A stretch of 64,000 nt of DNA from Shimia sp040370365. GTDB taxonomy: Bacteria; Pseudomonadota; Alphaproteobacteria; Rhodobacterales; Rhodobacteraceae. Position numbers and translations under genes: made by a program. Below the pieces are notes generated by a model, which did no database searches, had not been told where the DNA came from, and saw only the letters and a list, made by a program, of their open reading frames with translations. How positions within the stretch are numbered: the stretch's first letter is position 1; each line of letters starts with the position of its first letter. The stretch spans positions 1 through 64,000 of the forward strand of contig NZ_BAABWQ010000001.1 of assembly GCF_040370365.1 (NCBI RefSeq), given 5' to 3'. Below are positions 56,753-64,000 of the stretch, piece by piece.

Positions 56753-58243
56753 ATGAGTTTCACGCTCGCCATCGTGGGCCGCCCCAATGTGGGCAAATCC
56801 ACTCTATTCAACCGCCTCGTGGGCAAAAAACTGGCTTTGGTCGACGACCAGCCGGGCGTCACGCGTGATTTGCGGGAAGGGGACGCGAAACTCGCCGATC
56901 TGCGCTTCACGGTGATCGACACCGCAGGGCTGGAAGACGCCACCGATGACAGCCTCGAAGGCCGTATGCGTCGCCTGACAGAACGTGCCGTGGACATGGC
57001 GGACATCTGTCTGTTTATGATTGATGCCCGCGCCGGGGTGACCCCCACCGATATGATCTTTGCGGAGATTCTGCGCAAACGTGCCGCTCATGTAATTTTG
57101 GCGGCGAACAAAGGCGAAGGATCTGCTGCGGATGCAGGGGTGATTGAGGCCTATTCCTTGGGGCTGGGTGAGCCGATCCGCCTGTCCGCTGAGCACGGCG
57201 AGGGGCTCAACGATCTCTACGTGCATCTGATGCCGCTTGCGGATGAATTTTCAAAGAAAGCCGAAGAGTTAGCGGATAGTGTTGAAGTTGATGTAGAGAT
57301 TGACGAAGACGAAGCGCAAGCTGAAATCGATCCAAATGCTTTGCGGCCATCTCAGCTGATCACCGAAAAAAGACCGCTTCAAATTGCGGTTGTTGGACGC
57401 CCAAATGCGGGTAAGTCCACGTTGATCAATCAGATCATTGGCGAGGATCGTTTGCTGACAGGCCCGGAGGCCGGCATCACGCGGGATGCGATCAGCCTGC
57501 GCACCACGTGGGGTGAAACGCCCATGCGTATTTTTGACACTGCCGGGATGCGCAAGAAGGCCAAAGTGCAGGACAAACTGGAAAAGTTGTCTGTTGGCGA
57601 CGGCCTGCGTGCCGTGAAATTTGCCGAAGTGGTTGTGGTGTTGCTGGATGCCGCGATTCCTTTTGAGCAACAGGATTTGCGCATCGCGGATCTGGCGGAG
57701 CGCGAAGGCCGTGCCGTGATTGTGGCGGTGAACAAATGGGACGTCGAAGAACACAAGCAAGAGAAGCTGCGCGATCTCAAAGAGGCGTTCAACCGATTGT
57801 TGCCACAGCTGCGCGGCGCGCCGCTGATCACCGTGTCGGCCAAAACCGGTCGTGGATTGGATCGTCTGCACGACGCCATCCTGACCGCCTATGACACTTG
57901 GAACCAGCGTGTGCCTACATCTCACCTGAACCGCTGGCTTGTGGAAATGTTGCAACAGCATCCGCCACCCGCACCACAAGGCAAACGCATCAAGCTACGC
58001 TATATGACGCAGGCCAAAACCCGTCCTCCGGGCTTTGTTGTGATGTGTTCGCACCCCGATAAGCTGCCGGAAAGCTACTCGCGCTATCTGGTGAACGGGC
58101 TGCGTGAGACCTTTGACATGCCGGGCACTCCGATCCGGTTGTTCATGCGCGGGCAGGGGGATCAGAACCCCTACAAGGGCAAAAAGAAGTCCACGCCGTC
58201 ACGTCTGCGCAAACATATTAAGGGGCGCGGTGCAGCACATTAG
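56753..58243 (+). CDS. der: ribosome-assembly GTPase Der (EngA)
   Basis: This is a 496-aa GTPase with two G domains and a C-terminal KH-like domain. Domain 1 has GRPNVGKSTLFN, DTAGLED and NKGEGS; domain 2 has GRPNAGKSTLIN, DTAGMRKKAK and NKWDVEE; the end has LKYMTQ-like LRYMTQAKTRPPGFVVMCSHP. It helps assembly of the 50S subunit. CCTGTC precedes the ATG, so initiation is not driven by a strong ribosome site and may depend on coupling to bamB. Confidence 0.96.
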   Translation: MSFTLAIVGRPNVGKSTLFNRLVGKKLALVDDQPGVTRDLREGDAKLADLRFTVIDTAGLEDATDDSLEGRMRRLTERAVDMADICLFMIDARAGVTPTDMIFAEILRKRAAHVILAANKGEGSAADAGVIEAYSLGLGEPIRLSAEHGEGLNDLYVHLMPLADEFSKKAEELADSVEVDVEIDEDEAQAEIDPNALRPSQLITEKRPLQIAVVGRPNAGKSTLINQIIGEDRLLTGPEAGITRDAISLRTTWGETPMRIFDTAGMRKKAKVQDKLEKLSVGDGLRAVKFAEVVVVLLDAAIPFEQQDLRIADLAEREGRAVIVAVNKWDVEEHKQEKLRDLKEAFNRLLPQLRGAPLITVSAKTGRGLDRLHDAILTAYDTWNQRVPTSHLNRWLVEMLQQHPPPAPQGKRIKLRYMTQAKTRPPGFVVMCSHPDKLPESYSRYLVNGLRETFDMPGTPIRLFMRGQGDQNPYKGKKKSTPSRLRKHIKGRGAAH

Positions 58244-58394
58244 ACGGCATCCTCGCGCCCAGACACCTCAGGGCGGTCTGGGCCACCCACTTTACTTGCT
58301 TTGATTTCAAACCGCCCGTTGTGAGTTCCTTTTTTCGCGCTATAGTTGGAAAGCGTGGGCCAACTGTGCTGGCTCATGCATTTTGTAGTCACCC

Positions 58395-58412
58395 AGGCGT
58401 TTCGGGACGCCT
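58395..58412 (+). other. short hairpin in the leader of the desaturase gene
   Basis: AGGCGT (58395-58400) pairs with ACGCCT (58407-58412) with a 6-base loop, followed by a TTTTG stretch, 34 bases before the desaturase start. Possible attenuator or der terminator; weak. Confidence 0.3.
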
Positions 58413-58445
58413 AGGCAGAATTTTGATTGAATAGAGGGGTTTGCG

Positions 58446-59429
58446 ATGGACATTCGCGAGCGCTTAAAAGAATTCACCGTGCAAGATGATCGCCTTGGAG
58501 CGTTGAGCTTCTTTGGCTCCTATGCATTTTATCTGGCGACGCTCTATCTGGCGATCACCTATCAAGGTGTCTGGTACATCCTGATTCCGATGATGGTGCT
58601 AAACGGGCTGTCTGCGGTACGCCTTTACGTGCTTCAGCATGACACCGGACACGCGTCGCTATTCACCAATCGCAAGCACAATGATTGGGCCGGCGATGCG
58701 CTTTCCGTGGTGACCTTTGCGCCTTATGCGGCCATGCGTCTCAACCACAACATGCACCACAGCCACATTGGGAATCTGGAACATCGTGAAACCGGTGAGA
58801 TTCACACCATGACTTTGCGAGAGTGGACAGAGGCCGGCTTTTGGCAACGCCTGCAATATCGGCTCTATCGCAATCCCTTTGTCCTGATCCCTTTGGGCAG
58901 TCTGTTTACCTATTTTATTCGCTACCGGTGGCCCAAAAATGCCCATACGGTTTGGCGCTCTGTTGTGCTGCACAATGTTGTGATTTTCACCTATATGGCG
59001 GTGATCTTTGCACTCGCAGGCTGGACCGGTGTGTTGATTTGGTTCCTGGCATCGTTTTTTGGCGGCATGGTTGGGGTGTTTATGGTCTACCTTCAGCACA
59101 ATTTTGAAGACACGTACTGGGACCGCCGTCCGGATTTAGATCCACGTATCGCGGCCCTTCAGGGCTCTTCGGCGTTGGATCTTGGCTGGTGGATGGATTT
59201 GGCCTCGGCCAATATCGCCTATCATGACATCCACCATTTCAATGCACGAATTCCGCATTACAACCTGCGCAAATGCCACCAGATGATCCGGGACGAGTAC
59301 GACCTGCCTACGATTGAGTGGCCGGAGGCCATACGCTCTTTTTCCCTGAAGTTGTGGGATGAGGACGCCGGGCGTCTGGTCCCTTTCCCCAAGAAGGGTG
59401 CAACACAGAAACCTGTTGCGGCAGAATAA
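58446..59429 (+). CDS. membrane fatty acid desaturase
   Basis: This is a 327-aa di-iron membrane enzyme with three histidine boxes: HDTGH (about 64-68), HNMHHSH (about 102-108) and HDIHH (about 262-266), and about four hydrophobic segments. The second His-containing segment LQHNFEDTYW is typical of the bacterial acyl-lipid and carotenoid-type desaturases. AGGGG lies 6 bases before the ATG. It is a single gene between der and a convergent tonB. The substrate could be membrane lipid acyl chains; the class cannot be fixed by eye. Confidence 0.88.
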   Translation: MDIRERLKEFTVQDDRLGALSFFGSYAFYLATLYLAITYQGVWYILIPMMVLNGLSAVRLYVLQHDTGHASLFTNRKHNDWAGDALSVVTFAPYAAMRLNHNMHHSHIGNLEHRETGEIHTMTLREWTEAGFWQRLQYRLYRNPFVLIPLGSLFTYFIRYRWPKNAHTVWRSVVLHNVVIFTYMAVIFALAGWTGVLIWFLASFFGGMVGVFMVYLQHNFEDTYWDRRPDLDPRIAALQGSSALDLGWWMDLASANIAYHDIHHFNARIPHYNLRKCHQMIRDEYDLPTIEWPEAIRSFSLKLWDEDAGRLVPFPKKGATQKPVAAE

Positions 59430-59434
59430 GAAAA

Positions 59435-59456
59435 TGCGCTGCAATTTCGCAGCGCA
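59435..59456. terminator. terminator between the desaturase and tonB
   Basis: TGCGCTGC (59435-59442) pairs with GCAGCGCA (59449-59456), 6-base loop, between two convergent genes. AAAA precedes it on the plus strand, so it works best as a terminator for the tonB side. Confidence 0.65.
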
Positions 59457-59465
59457 ACTTCAACA

Positions 59466-60458
59466 TCAGCGGGACGCTATTGGGATGTCAAAACTCTGCT
59501 TCCCGACACTCAATCCTTTTGGGGCTTTGGGCAGACGTTTGACATTTTTCACCGCTGAGAGCGCAAGCCGGTCGATCTTGTCGTTGCCTGATGATTTCAC
59601 AAGCTTGGCCGCCAAAAGATCACCTTTGCCTGACACAGTGACTCGGATCACCGCTGTGCCTTTTCCGGCCCCTTTGGGAGAACGTTGCGCCACGCGTGCG
59701 CGCACCTGACTCCCCCACTTACGCATCAGAGATGTCTGTTTGGCGTTTGATTTTGTGGCAACTTCTGCCTGTCCATTGTCACCTTTTGCAGTTTTCCCTC
59801 CTGATCCGCTGGCCTTGCGCGCCTCGACCTGAATGCTGGCTTGTGATGATTGCGCGGTGGTGGTTTTTGGCGGCTCGGGAGTCGGTGTTGGTTGCGGTGG
59901 CTTTGGCGGTGCGGGGGGCGCTGGAGATGGCGGTGTTGGTGGACTCTGCGGGGTGTGATCGGCTGTGATCTCAAGTTTTTTTGGGGGGGTTGGCGTTTGC
60001 GGTGTGTCAGGCACCGATGCCGTTTGCGGGTCCAATATCGGTTCAGATGGAACCTGCTGTGGCGCGGCCGGAGCCATGTCTGTCTCAGGTATGGAAGCCG
60101 GGGCAGGCGGCAGCACTGGCAGGGGCGGCGCATCATGGGATGCAACAGGCATGCTGAACTCTGGTGCCGCGCTGTTTGGTGCGGTTGGGGTTTTGGGGGC
60201 CGGAGGTGTGTGGACTGCGGGCTGCGTCGTTGGAGGAGCTGGCGCAACAGGGCTCTCGACCTGATCAGTGGCTTGGGGTGGGCTGTCCCACGTTTGAACC
60301 ATGGTCTTGATGCTGGCATTGGACGCCATCATCTGCAGAAGATCGTCGCCTCCATCACCGGCACTGACCAACCCAGTCTCATCAGGTGGCGTCAGAAAAG
60401 AAAGGTGCAGACCAACCGCCATGGCTGCAAACATCAAAATTTCCAGAAACGTGCGCAT
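59466..60458 (-). CDS. tonB: energy transducer TonB
   Basis: This is a 330-aa protein with an N-terminal membrane helix (RTFLEILMFAAMAVGLHLSFL), a long proline-rich linker (about 75-210, for example PKKLEITADHTPQSPPTPPSPAPPAPPKPPQPTPTPEPP) and the C-terminal TonB domain (KRAWGS-like MRKWGSQVRARVAQRSPKGAGKGTAVIRVTVSGKGDLLAAKLVKSSGNDKIDRLAL). It carries proton-motive energy to outer-membrane receptors. It is last in a minus-strand run from hmuU, 6 bp after exbD. Confidence 0.92.
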   Translation of the reverse strand: MRTFLEILMFAAMAVGLHLSFLTPPDETGLVSAGDGGDDLLQMMASNASIKTMVQTWDSPPQATDQVESPVAPAPPTTQPAVHTPPAPKTPTAPNSAAPEFSMPVASHDAPPLPVLPPAPASIPETDMAPAAPQQVPSEPILDPQTASVPDTPQTPTPPKKLEITADHTPQSPPTPPSPAPPAPPKPPQPTPTPEPPKTTTAQSSQASIQVEARKASGSGGKTAKGDNGQAEVATKSNAKQTSLMRKWGSQVRARVAQRSPKGAGKGTAVIRVTVSGKGDLLAAKLVKSSGNDKIDRLALSAVKNVKRLPKAPKGLSVGKQSFDIPIASR

Positions 60459-60464
60459 GTTTGG

Positions 60465-60848
60465 CTACCGTGATGTTGAGATAAGCTTGAGGTGACGCAC
60501 ACCCACGCTGGCTAATTTTGGCAACAGGGCGGCGATGGTTTCGGCCGGCACTGCCCGATCTGCGCGCAGCATCAACGCATCCCCGTCCATGGAGTCCTTA
60601 AGCGCGCTCAAAACCGCGTCCTCGCCGCGCGCATCGCCATAGGCCATTTCACCTTCCGCAGACACATGAAGGGTTTGACTGCCTTCTGCAGGCGCCTCAG
60701 CAAGTGACTCAGGGGGGCTGACTTCAAATGGCTCAGGGGGCGCAATCTGTGCCGTCATCAAAAAGAAAATCAGCAACAGAAACACCACGTTGATCATGGG
60801 AATGATACTCTCACCCATGTCACGTTTTTGAGGCCGGGCCATTTTCAT
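60465..60848 (-). CDS. exbD: biopolymer transport protein ExbD (second copy)
   Basis: This is a 127-aa protein: one N-terminal helix (SIIPMINVVFLLLIFFLMTAQI) with the family Asp replaced by Asn (MINVVF where MIDVVF is usual), then a periplasmic beta domain. It overlaps neither neighbour and follows the first exbD by 3 bp. The absence of the proton-path Asp in this copy suggests the two ExbD proteins are not equivalent. Confidence 0.9.
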   Translation of the reverse strand: MKMARPQKRDMGESIIPMINVVFLLLIFFLMTAQIAPPEPFEVSPPESLAEAPAEGSQTLHVSAEGEMAYGDARGEDAVLSALKDSMDGDALMLRADRAVPAETIAALLPKLASVGVRHLKLISTSR

Positions 60849-60851
60849 CGG

Positions 60852-61229
60852 TTACTCCACCAACACCAAGGTTTCGTAGCCTGCACTGGACAGACGCTCC
60901 ATCACCACAACAACGCGTTGCAGATCCGCCTCATCACGGGCGCGCAGCACAATAGCGTCGTCATGCGACAACATCATTGTCCCCAGATCAGAGAGCAGAT
61001 CCTCAATCGCTGTTTCAACACCATTCAGTCGCACCGCGTCCGGGGTGATCTCCACCAAACGTGGTGGGCCCTGATAAGGCGTATCGGCGGCACCGGTCAG
61101 GGGCAGGTTGATCTCAACCTCCTGTCCAAACCGCGATGCCAGCATAAAAAACACCAACAGCAAAAACACCACATCGATCATCGGTGTCAGGCTGGGCTTG
61201 CGCCGGATCTGTGCGGGGGCGAATTTCAT
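60852..61229 (-). CDS. exbD: biopolymer transport protein ExbD (first copy)
   Basis: This is a 125-aa protein with LTPMIDVVFLLLVFFMLASRF, where the Asp of MIDVVF is the essential residue of the ExbD helix. A periplasmic domain follows (EVEINLPLTGAADTPYQGPPRLVEITPDAVRLNG). It sits 3 bp after exbB and 3 bp before the second exbD. Confidence 0.93.
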   Translation of the reverse strand: MKFAPAQIRRKPSLTPMIDVVFLLLVFFMLASRFGQEVEINLPLTGAADTPYQGPPRLVEITPDAVRLNGVETAIEDLLSDLGTMMLSHDDAIVLRARDEADLQRVVVVMERLSSAGYETLVLVE

Positions 61230-61232
61230 GGA

Positions 61233-61901
61233 TCACTCAGCGGCGGCAAGCACAGGGCTTGTGCCCGGTGCATCACGGGTCAGGATGCGGGTTGCGGCAT
61301 CTTCCATGTCGGTTTGCGCGCGGTTTGCGACACTCTCAAACCATGTCAATGCAACCGAGGCCGGGATCGCAACCGCCATGCCGGCGGCGGTGGTCAGGAG
61401 CGCCTCCCAGATGCCGCCTGCCAAAGCTGCCGGATCGGCGCGTGAGCCAGCTTCTTGCAAGGTTTGAAACGCGGCGATCATGCCCAAAACGGTGCCCAGC
61501 AAGCCGAGCAGCGGCGCAATGGTTGCGATCAGCTCCAATGCGCGCAGCCCACTTCTGGCGCGAGACAGCTGTCGTTGTGCGACACGCTCCACTTCTTCGC
61601 GAAGGTCTGTTGCATTGAAGGTCCCGTTGAGGCGCGCGGTGATTGCTGTGCGCGCCACCACGGCCCGGATAGAGCGGCGATGTATCAGAAGATCACGTGC
61701 AGCTGTTGCCTGTCCGTTTGTCCAAAGGTCTACGGCGCGCTCCGTGGTCCGGCCAGCCCAGGCCCCCATCAGCACCAATCGCCAGACCTTCCACAAAATC
61801 AACGCCAATGTGAGAACCGACAAGGCCGCGATCGCCCATATCGACGGGCCACCCATTTCCAGAAAACTCTGAGCTTCAGCCCATCGTGCGGTCAGGTCCA
61901 T
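61233..61901 (-). CDS. exbB: MotA/TolQ/ExbB proton channel protein
   Basis: This is a 222-aa inner-membrane protein with three hydrophobic segments (SIWAIAALSVLTLALILWKVW; LIATIAPLLGLLGTVLGMIAAF; LLTTAAGMAVAIPASVALTWFESV). The conserved ExbB block LIATIAPLLGLLGTVLGMI is present. GGAG lies 8 bases before the ATG at 61901. It is the channel part of the ExbB-ExbD-TonB complex, 3 bp after the VOC gene. Confidence 0.93.
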   Translation of the reverse strand: MDLTARWAEAQSFLEMGGPSIWAIAALSVLTLALILWKVWRLVLMGAWAGRTTERAVDLWTNGQATAARDLLIHRRSIRAVVARTAITARLNGTFNATDLREEVERVAQRQLSRARSGLRALELIATIAPLLGLLGTVLGMIAAFQTLQEAGSRADPAALAGGIWEALLTTAAGMAVAIPASVALTWFESVANRAQTDMEDAATRILTRDAPGTSPVLAAAE

Positions 61902-61903
61902 CT

Positions 61904-62284
61904 TTAGGACTCCCAATTTGGGGCGTCAAAACCCACGGGCAAAGCATCAGAAGACATGCCAAACTTCAGCAGGTTGCCATGTGGATCGTGCAGATAGAAT
62001 TCTGTCATGCCCCAATCGCGCTTGGTGATGTCGCTAAGCCGCGCGGCTCCACGCGCTTTGAGCGTCGCATGCAACTCAAGAATGCCGCCGCCTCGGATGT
62101 AGCAACTGGTTTCCTTGCAGGCCTCTGGCCTGTCGGTGTGGCTGTAGTGAATTTCAATCCCATGGCCGCGCAGGATGGCATAGCCGCCAAGGGTTTCGAC
62201 GTCAAAGCCCAAGCTTTCGGCAAAAACGCAGGTCTCTGCCACAGAAGGGGTGAGTAAGATTGGTATGGTCTGAAGGTCTGTCAT
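61904..62284 (-). CDS. VOC-superfamily (glyoxalase/bleomycin-resistance-like) protein
   Basis: This is a 126-aa protein with one VOC module: IPILLTPSVAETCVFAESLGFDVETLGGYAILRGHGIEIHYSH, then WGMTEFYLHDPHGNLLKFG, where H and E-like ligands are partly visible. It begins 2 bp after hmuV and ends 3 bp before exbB, so it is embedded in the iron/heme uptake operon. Related proteins are metal-dependent lyases, isomerases or drug-binding proteins. Its role here is unknown; a longer frame upstream overlaps hmuV and is rejected. Confidence 0.85.
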   Translation of the reverse strand: MTDLQTIPILLTPSVAETCVFAESLGFDVETLGGYAILRGHGIEIHYSHTDRPEACKETSCYIRGGGILELHATLKARGAARLSDITKRDWGMTEFYLHDPHGNLLKFGMSSDALPVGFDAPNWES

Positions 62285-62285
62285 G

Positions 62286-63077
62286 TCACTCAGCTGCAAT
62301 GGATGAATTTGCCATATGTGGAAGTAGGTAGGTGCCCGCGGACGGGGCCGTGTTGACCCGCACATTGCATTGATACGCACGGCTTAAGAGCCCGTCGGTA
62401 AAGACGTTTTCCGCAGTATCTTGCTTAAGGATGCGTCCCTCTGCGATCAGAGCCACAGAATCTGCAAACATGGCGGTCAGGTTCAAATCATGCATCACCG
62501 CCACAACGCCGCCGCCTGCATCTGCATAGTCTCGAGCAATCTGCATCACCTGTAGCTGATGCCCGATATCGAGCGCGGACACCGGCTCGTCGAGAAACAA
62601 CCAACGGGGAGCGCCGTTCTCAAGAGGTGTCCAAACTTGCGCCAACACGCGCGCCAATTGCACCCGTTGTTGCTCTCCGCCAGAGAGTTCCTGATAGAAG
62701 CGCCCCCCAAATCCGGTCAGGCCAACCCGTTCCAGCGCACGCGGGATAAGGTGTTCACGCCCGGCGGTGATGCCACTGGTCAAGCCAAGCCGGACCACTT
62801 CGACGACGGTGAACGGAAAGGCCAGCGGGGTCGACTGTGGCAACACAGCACGGATTGCGGCGAGTTCCCAAGGTTTTGCGCTGACAATGTCACGGCCATT
62901 TAGAACGACCTCTCCGCCATAGGTGTTCTCACCCGTGATGGCGCGCATAAGGGTGGTTTTGCCTGACCCGTTGGGGCCAACGATGGCGGTCACCTGTCCA
63001 GCGGTGGCCTGAAAATCAACCGCGTGTAAAATCTCACTTCGGCCATAGGACACGGTTATATTGTTTGCTGTTAGCAT
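62286..63077 (-). CDS. hmuV: hemin ABC transporter ATP-binding protein
   Basis: This is a 263-aa ATPase with Walker A GPNGSGKTT, signature ELSGGEQQRVQLARVLAQ, Walker B RWLFLDEPVSALDIGHQLQVMQIARDY, and H-loop VAVMHDLNLTAMFAD. The FecE/HmuV pattern is clear. It drives import of heme through the inner membrane with HmuU, and lies 4 bp after hmuU. Confidence 0.92.
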   Translation of the reverse strand: MLTANNITVSYGRSEILHAVDFQATAGQVTAIVGPNGSGKTTLMRAITGENTYGGEVVLNGRDIVSAKPWELAAIRAVLPQSTPLAFPFTVVEVVRLGLTSGITAGREHLIPRALERVGLTGFGGRFYQELSGGEQQRVQLARVLAQVWTPLENGAPRWLFLDEPVSALDIGHQLQVMQIARDYADAGGGVVAVMHDLNLTAMFADSVALIAEGRILKQDTAENVFTDGLLSRAYQCNVRVNTAPSAGTYLLPHMANSSIAAE

Positions 63078-63081
63078 GGTT

Positions 63082-64000
63082 TCACATATCCAGCACGCCG
63101 CGTTGACGCAGCAAAATCCATAGGAAAAACGGGCCGCCCAATGTGGCGGTGACGATGCCGATTGGCAGTTCGGCAGGCGCGATGATCACCCGGCTGATGA
63201 CATCCGCAACCAACAGTAGCGCCGCGCCAAGGATCGCAGAATTTAGCAACAGATAGCGGTGATCTGGCCCAACCAGCAGGCGAAGAAGATGTGGGACAAC
63301 AATGCCTACAAATCCAATGCCGCCGGACACCGCCACGGAGGCACCAACGGCGCAGGCCACCATCAGAATGGCGCTGTTTTTCAGCTGCTGAACCGGAATG
63401 CCCATATGCGCTGCTGCTGCTTCCCCCAAAGCCAAGCCGTTTAGGCCACGGGCCAGAAAGGGCAGGGCAGCAAGCGCCAGCAGAATGAGGGGGGCTGAGG
63501 TGAATACTTTGGACCATGTCGCGCCTGCAATCGATCCCATGCCCCAAAAGGTCAGGGTCCGCAGCTGTGCGTCGTCTGCCATATAGACCAACACACCTTG
63601 CACGGCGCCCATCAAAGCAGAGAGCGCGATGCCGGCCAAAAGCATGGTGGCGATGGACGTGCGTCCGCTGCGCGTGGCGACACGGTAGAGCAGCAACATA
63701 GACCCCCACGCCCCGACAAATGCCGCAACAGGCACGACATAATATCCCAGAAGCGACGTGATCGCGGCGGGCAAATAAGCGCCCAATACAATCGCGATGA
63801 TCGCGCCAAACCCCGCACCAGCGCTCACACCGACCAAACCGGGATCCGCCAGTGGGTTGCGAAACAGCCCCTGCATGACCGCACCAGACGCGGCCAACGC
63901 GGCCCCGACAAGTGCGCCCATCACCGTGCGCGGCAGACGGATGTCAAGCAAGACCACGCGATCACGTAGTTCCAACGGAACACCTCGCACAAGATCAAAC
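63082..64000 (-). CDS. hmuU: hemin ABC transporter permease, cut by the window edge
   Basis: This is the C-terminal ~306 residues of a FecCD-type permease. It reads VVLLDIRLPRTVMGALVGAALAASGAVMQGLFRNPLADPGLVGVSAGAGFGAI, GGIGFVGIVVPHLLRLLVGPDHRYLLLNSAILGA and ends ELPIGIVTATLGGPFFLWILLRQRGVLDM, the known HmuU/BtuC pattern. The reading frame is open through base 64000, so the N-terminal ~40 residues lie outside. It is upstream of hmuV in the same run. Confidence 0.92.
   Translation of the reverse strand, partial: FDLVRGVPLELRDRVVLLDIRLPRTVMGALVGAALAASGAVMQGLFRNPLADPGLVGVSAGAGFGAIIAIVLGAYLPAAITSLLGYYVVPVAAFVGAWGSMLLLYRVATRSGRTSIATMLLAGIALSALMGAVQGVLVYMADDAQLRTLTFWGMGSIAGATWSKVFTSAPLILLALAALPFLARGLNGLALGEAAAAHMGIPVQQLKNSAILMVACAVGASVAVSGGIGFVGIVVPHLLRLLVGPDHRYLLLNSAILGAALLLVADVISRVIIAPAELPIGIVTATLGGPFFLWILLRQRGVLDM

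Overview
This window is most consistent with a chromosomal segment of an alphaproteobacterium of the Rhodobacteraceae (Roseobacter group). The basis is gene content and protein style: a four-subunit sarcosine oxidase operon, GapR (DUF2312), a DUF1289-ruvX-ccmI run, a short-chain fatty acyl regulator, and a sensor kinase with a sodium/solute symporter domain. No rRNA operon and no CRISPR array is visible. One tRNA gene, tRNA-Thr(TGT), is present.

Layout. 0-5.4 kb (minus): a complete branched-chain amino acid/amide type ABC importer (livK-H-M-G-F order of transcription). 5.6-11.7 kb (plus): an XRE/ScfR-type regulator, a stand-alone receiver protein, a small membrane protein and a symporter-histidine kinase that overlap as one operon, then an orphan SpoA/FliM-like protein with a Pro-Asp repeat tail. 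11.8-14.0 kb (minus): a sulfur detoxification cluster (blh-like phosphatase/rhodanese, two YeeE/YedE halves, a persulfide-dioxygenase-like metallo-beta-lactamase). 14.2-20.4 kb: a DksA-like protein, a fused enoyl-CoA hydratase/3-hydroxyacyl-CoA dehydrogenase with a degenerate second half, gapR and a lone iron-type ABC permease.

20.5-29.8 kb: a 9.2-kb integrated element. It sits in the 3' half of tRNA-Thr, is bounded by a 49-bp direct repeat (attL 20526-20574, attR 29721-29769), and carries a tyrosine integrase, an excisionase-like protein, a Rep_trans-type replication initiator with a hairpin cluster just upstream, and cargo. The cargo is an OLD-family ATPase/TOPRIM nuclease, a zinc-ribbon plus HEPN protein and a small membrane protein, which together look like an anti-phage module. 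Just beyond attR is a frameshifted, truncated P4-type integrase, evidence that this tRNA locus has been used by more than one element.

30-49 kb: dusA, a TauE/SafE exporter overlapping a 2OG-dioxygenase-like gene, an RTX calcium-binding protein, DUF1289-ruvX-ccmI (minus), the soxBDAG operon with an extra small gene and a large palindrome inside it, sodB with a metallophosphoesterase, a siderophore-interacting protein, a LOG-family phosphoribohydrolase, a LysM protein and an Atm1-type ABC exporter. 49-54.5 kb (minus): an RND efflux pump with an unusual central membrane insertion and its adaptor. 54.7-58.2 kb (plus): ancA/yfgM-like, bamB and der, the same neighbourhood as in E. coli. 58.4-64 kb: a fatty acid desaturase, then a minus-strand iron/heme uptake cluster (hmuU, hmuV, a VOC protein, exbB, two exbD, tonB), with hmuU cut by the window edge.

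All calls rest on reading translations and motifs by eye. No database search was run, so family names are recognition, not computed hits.
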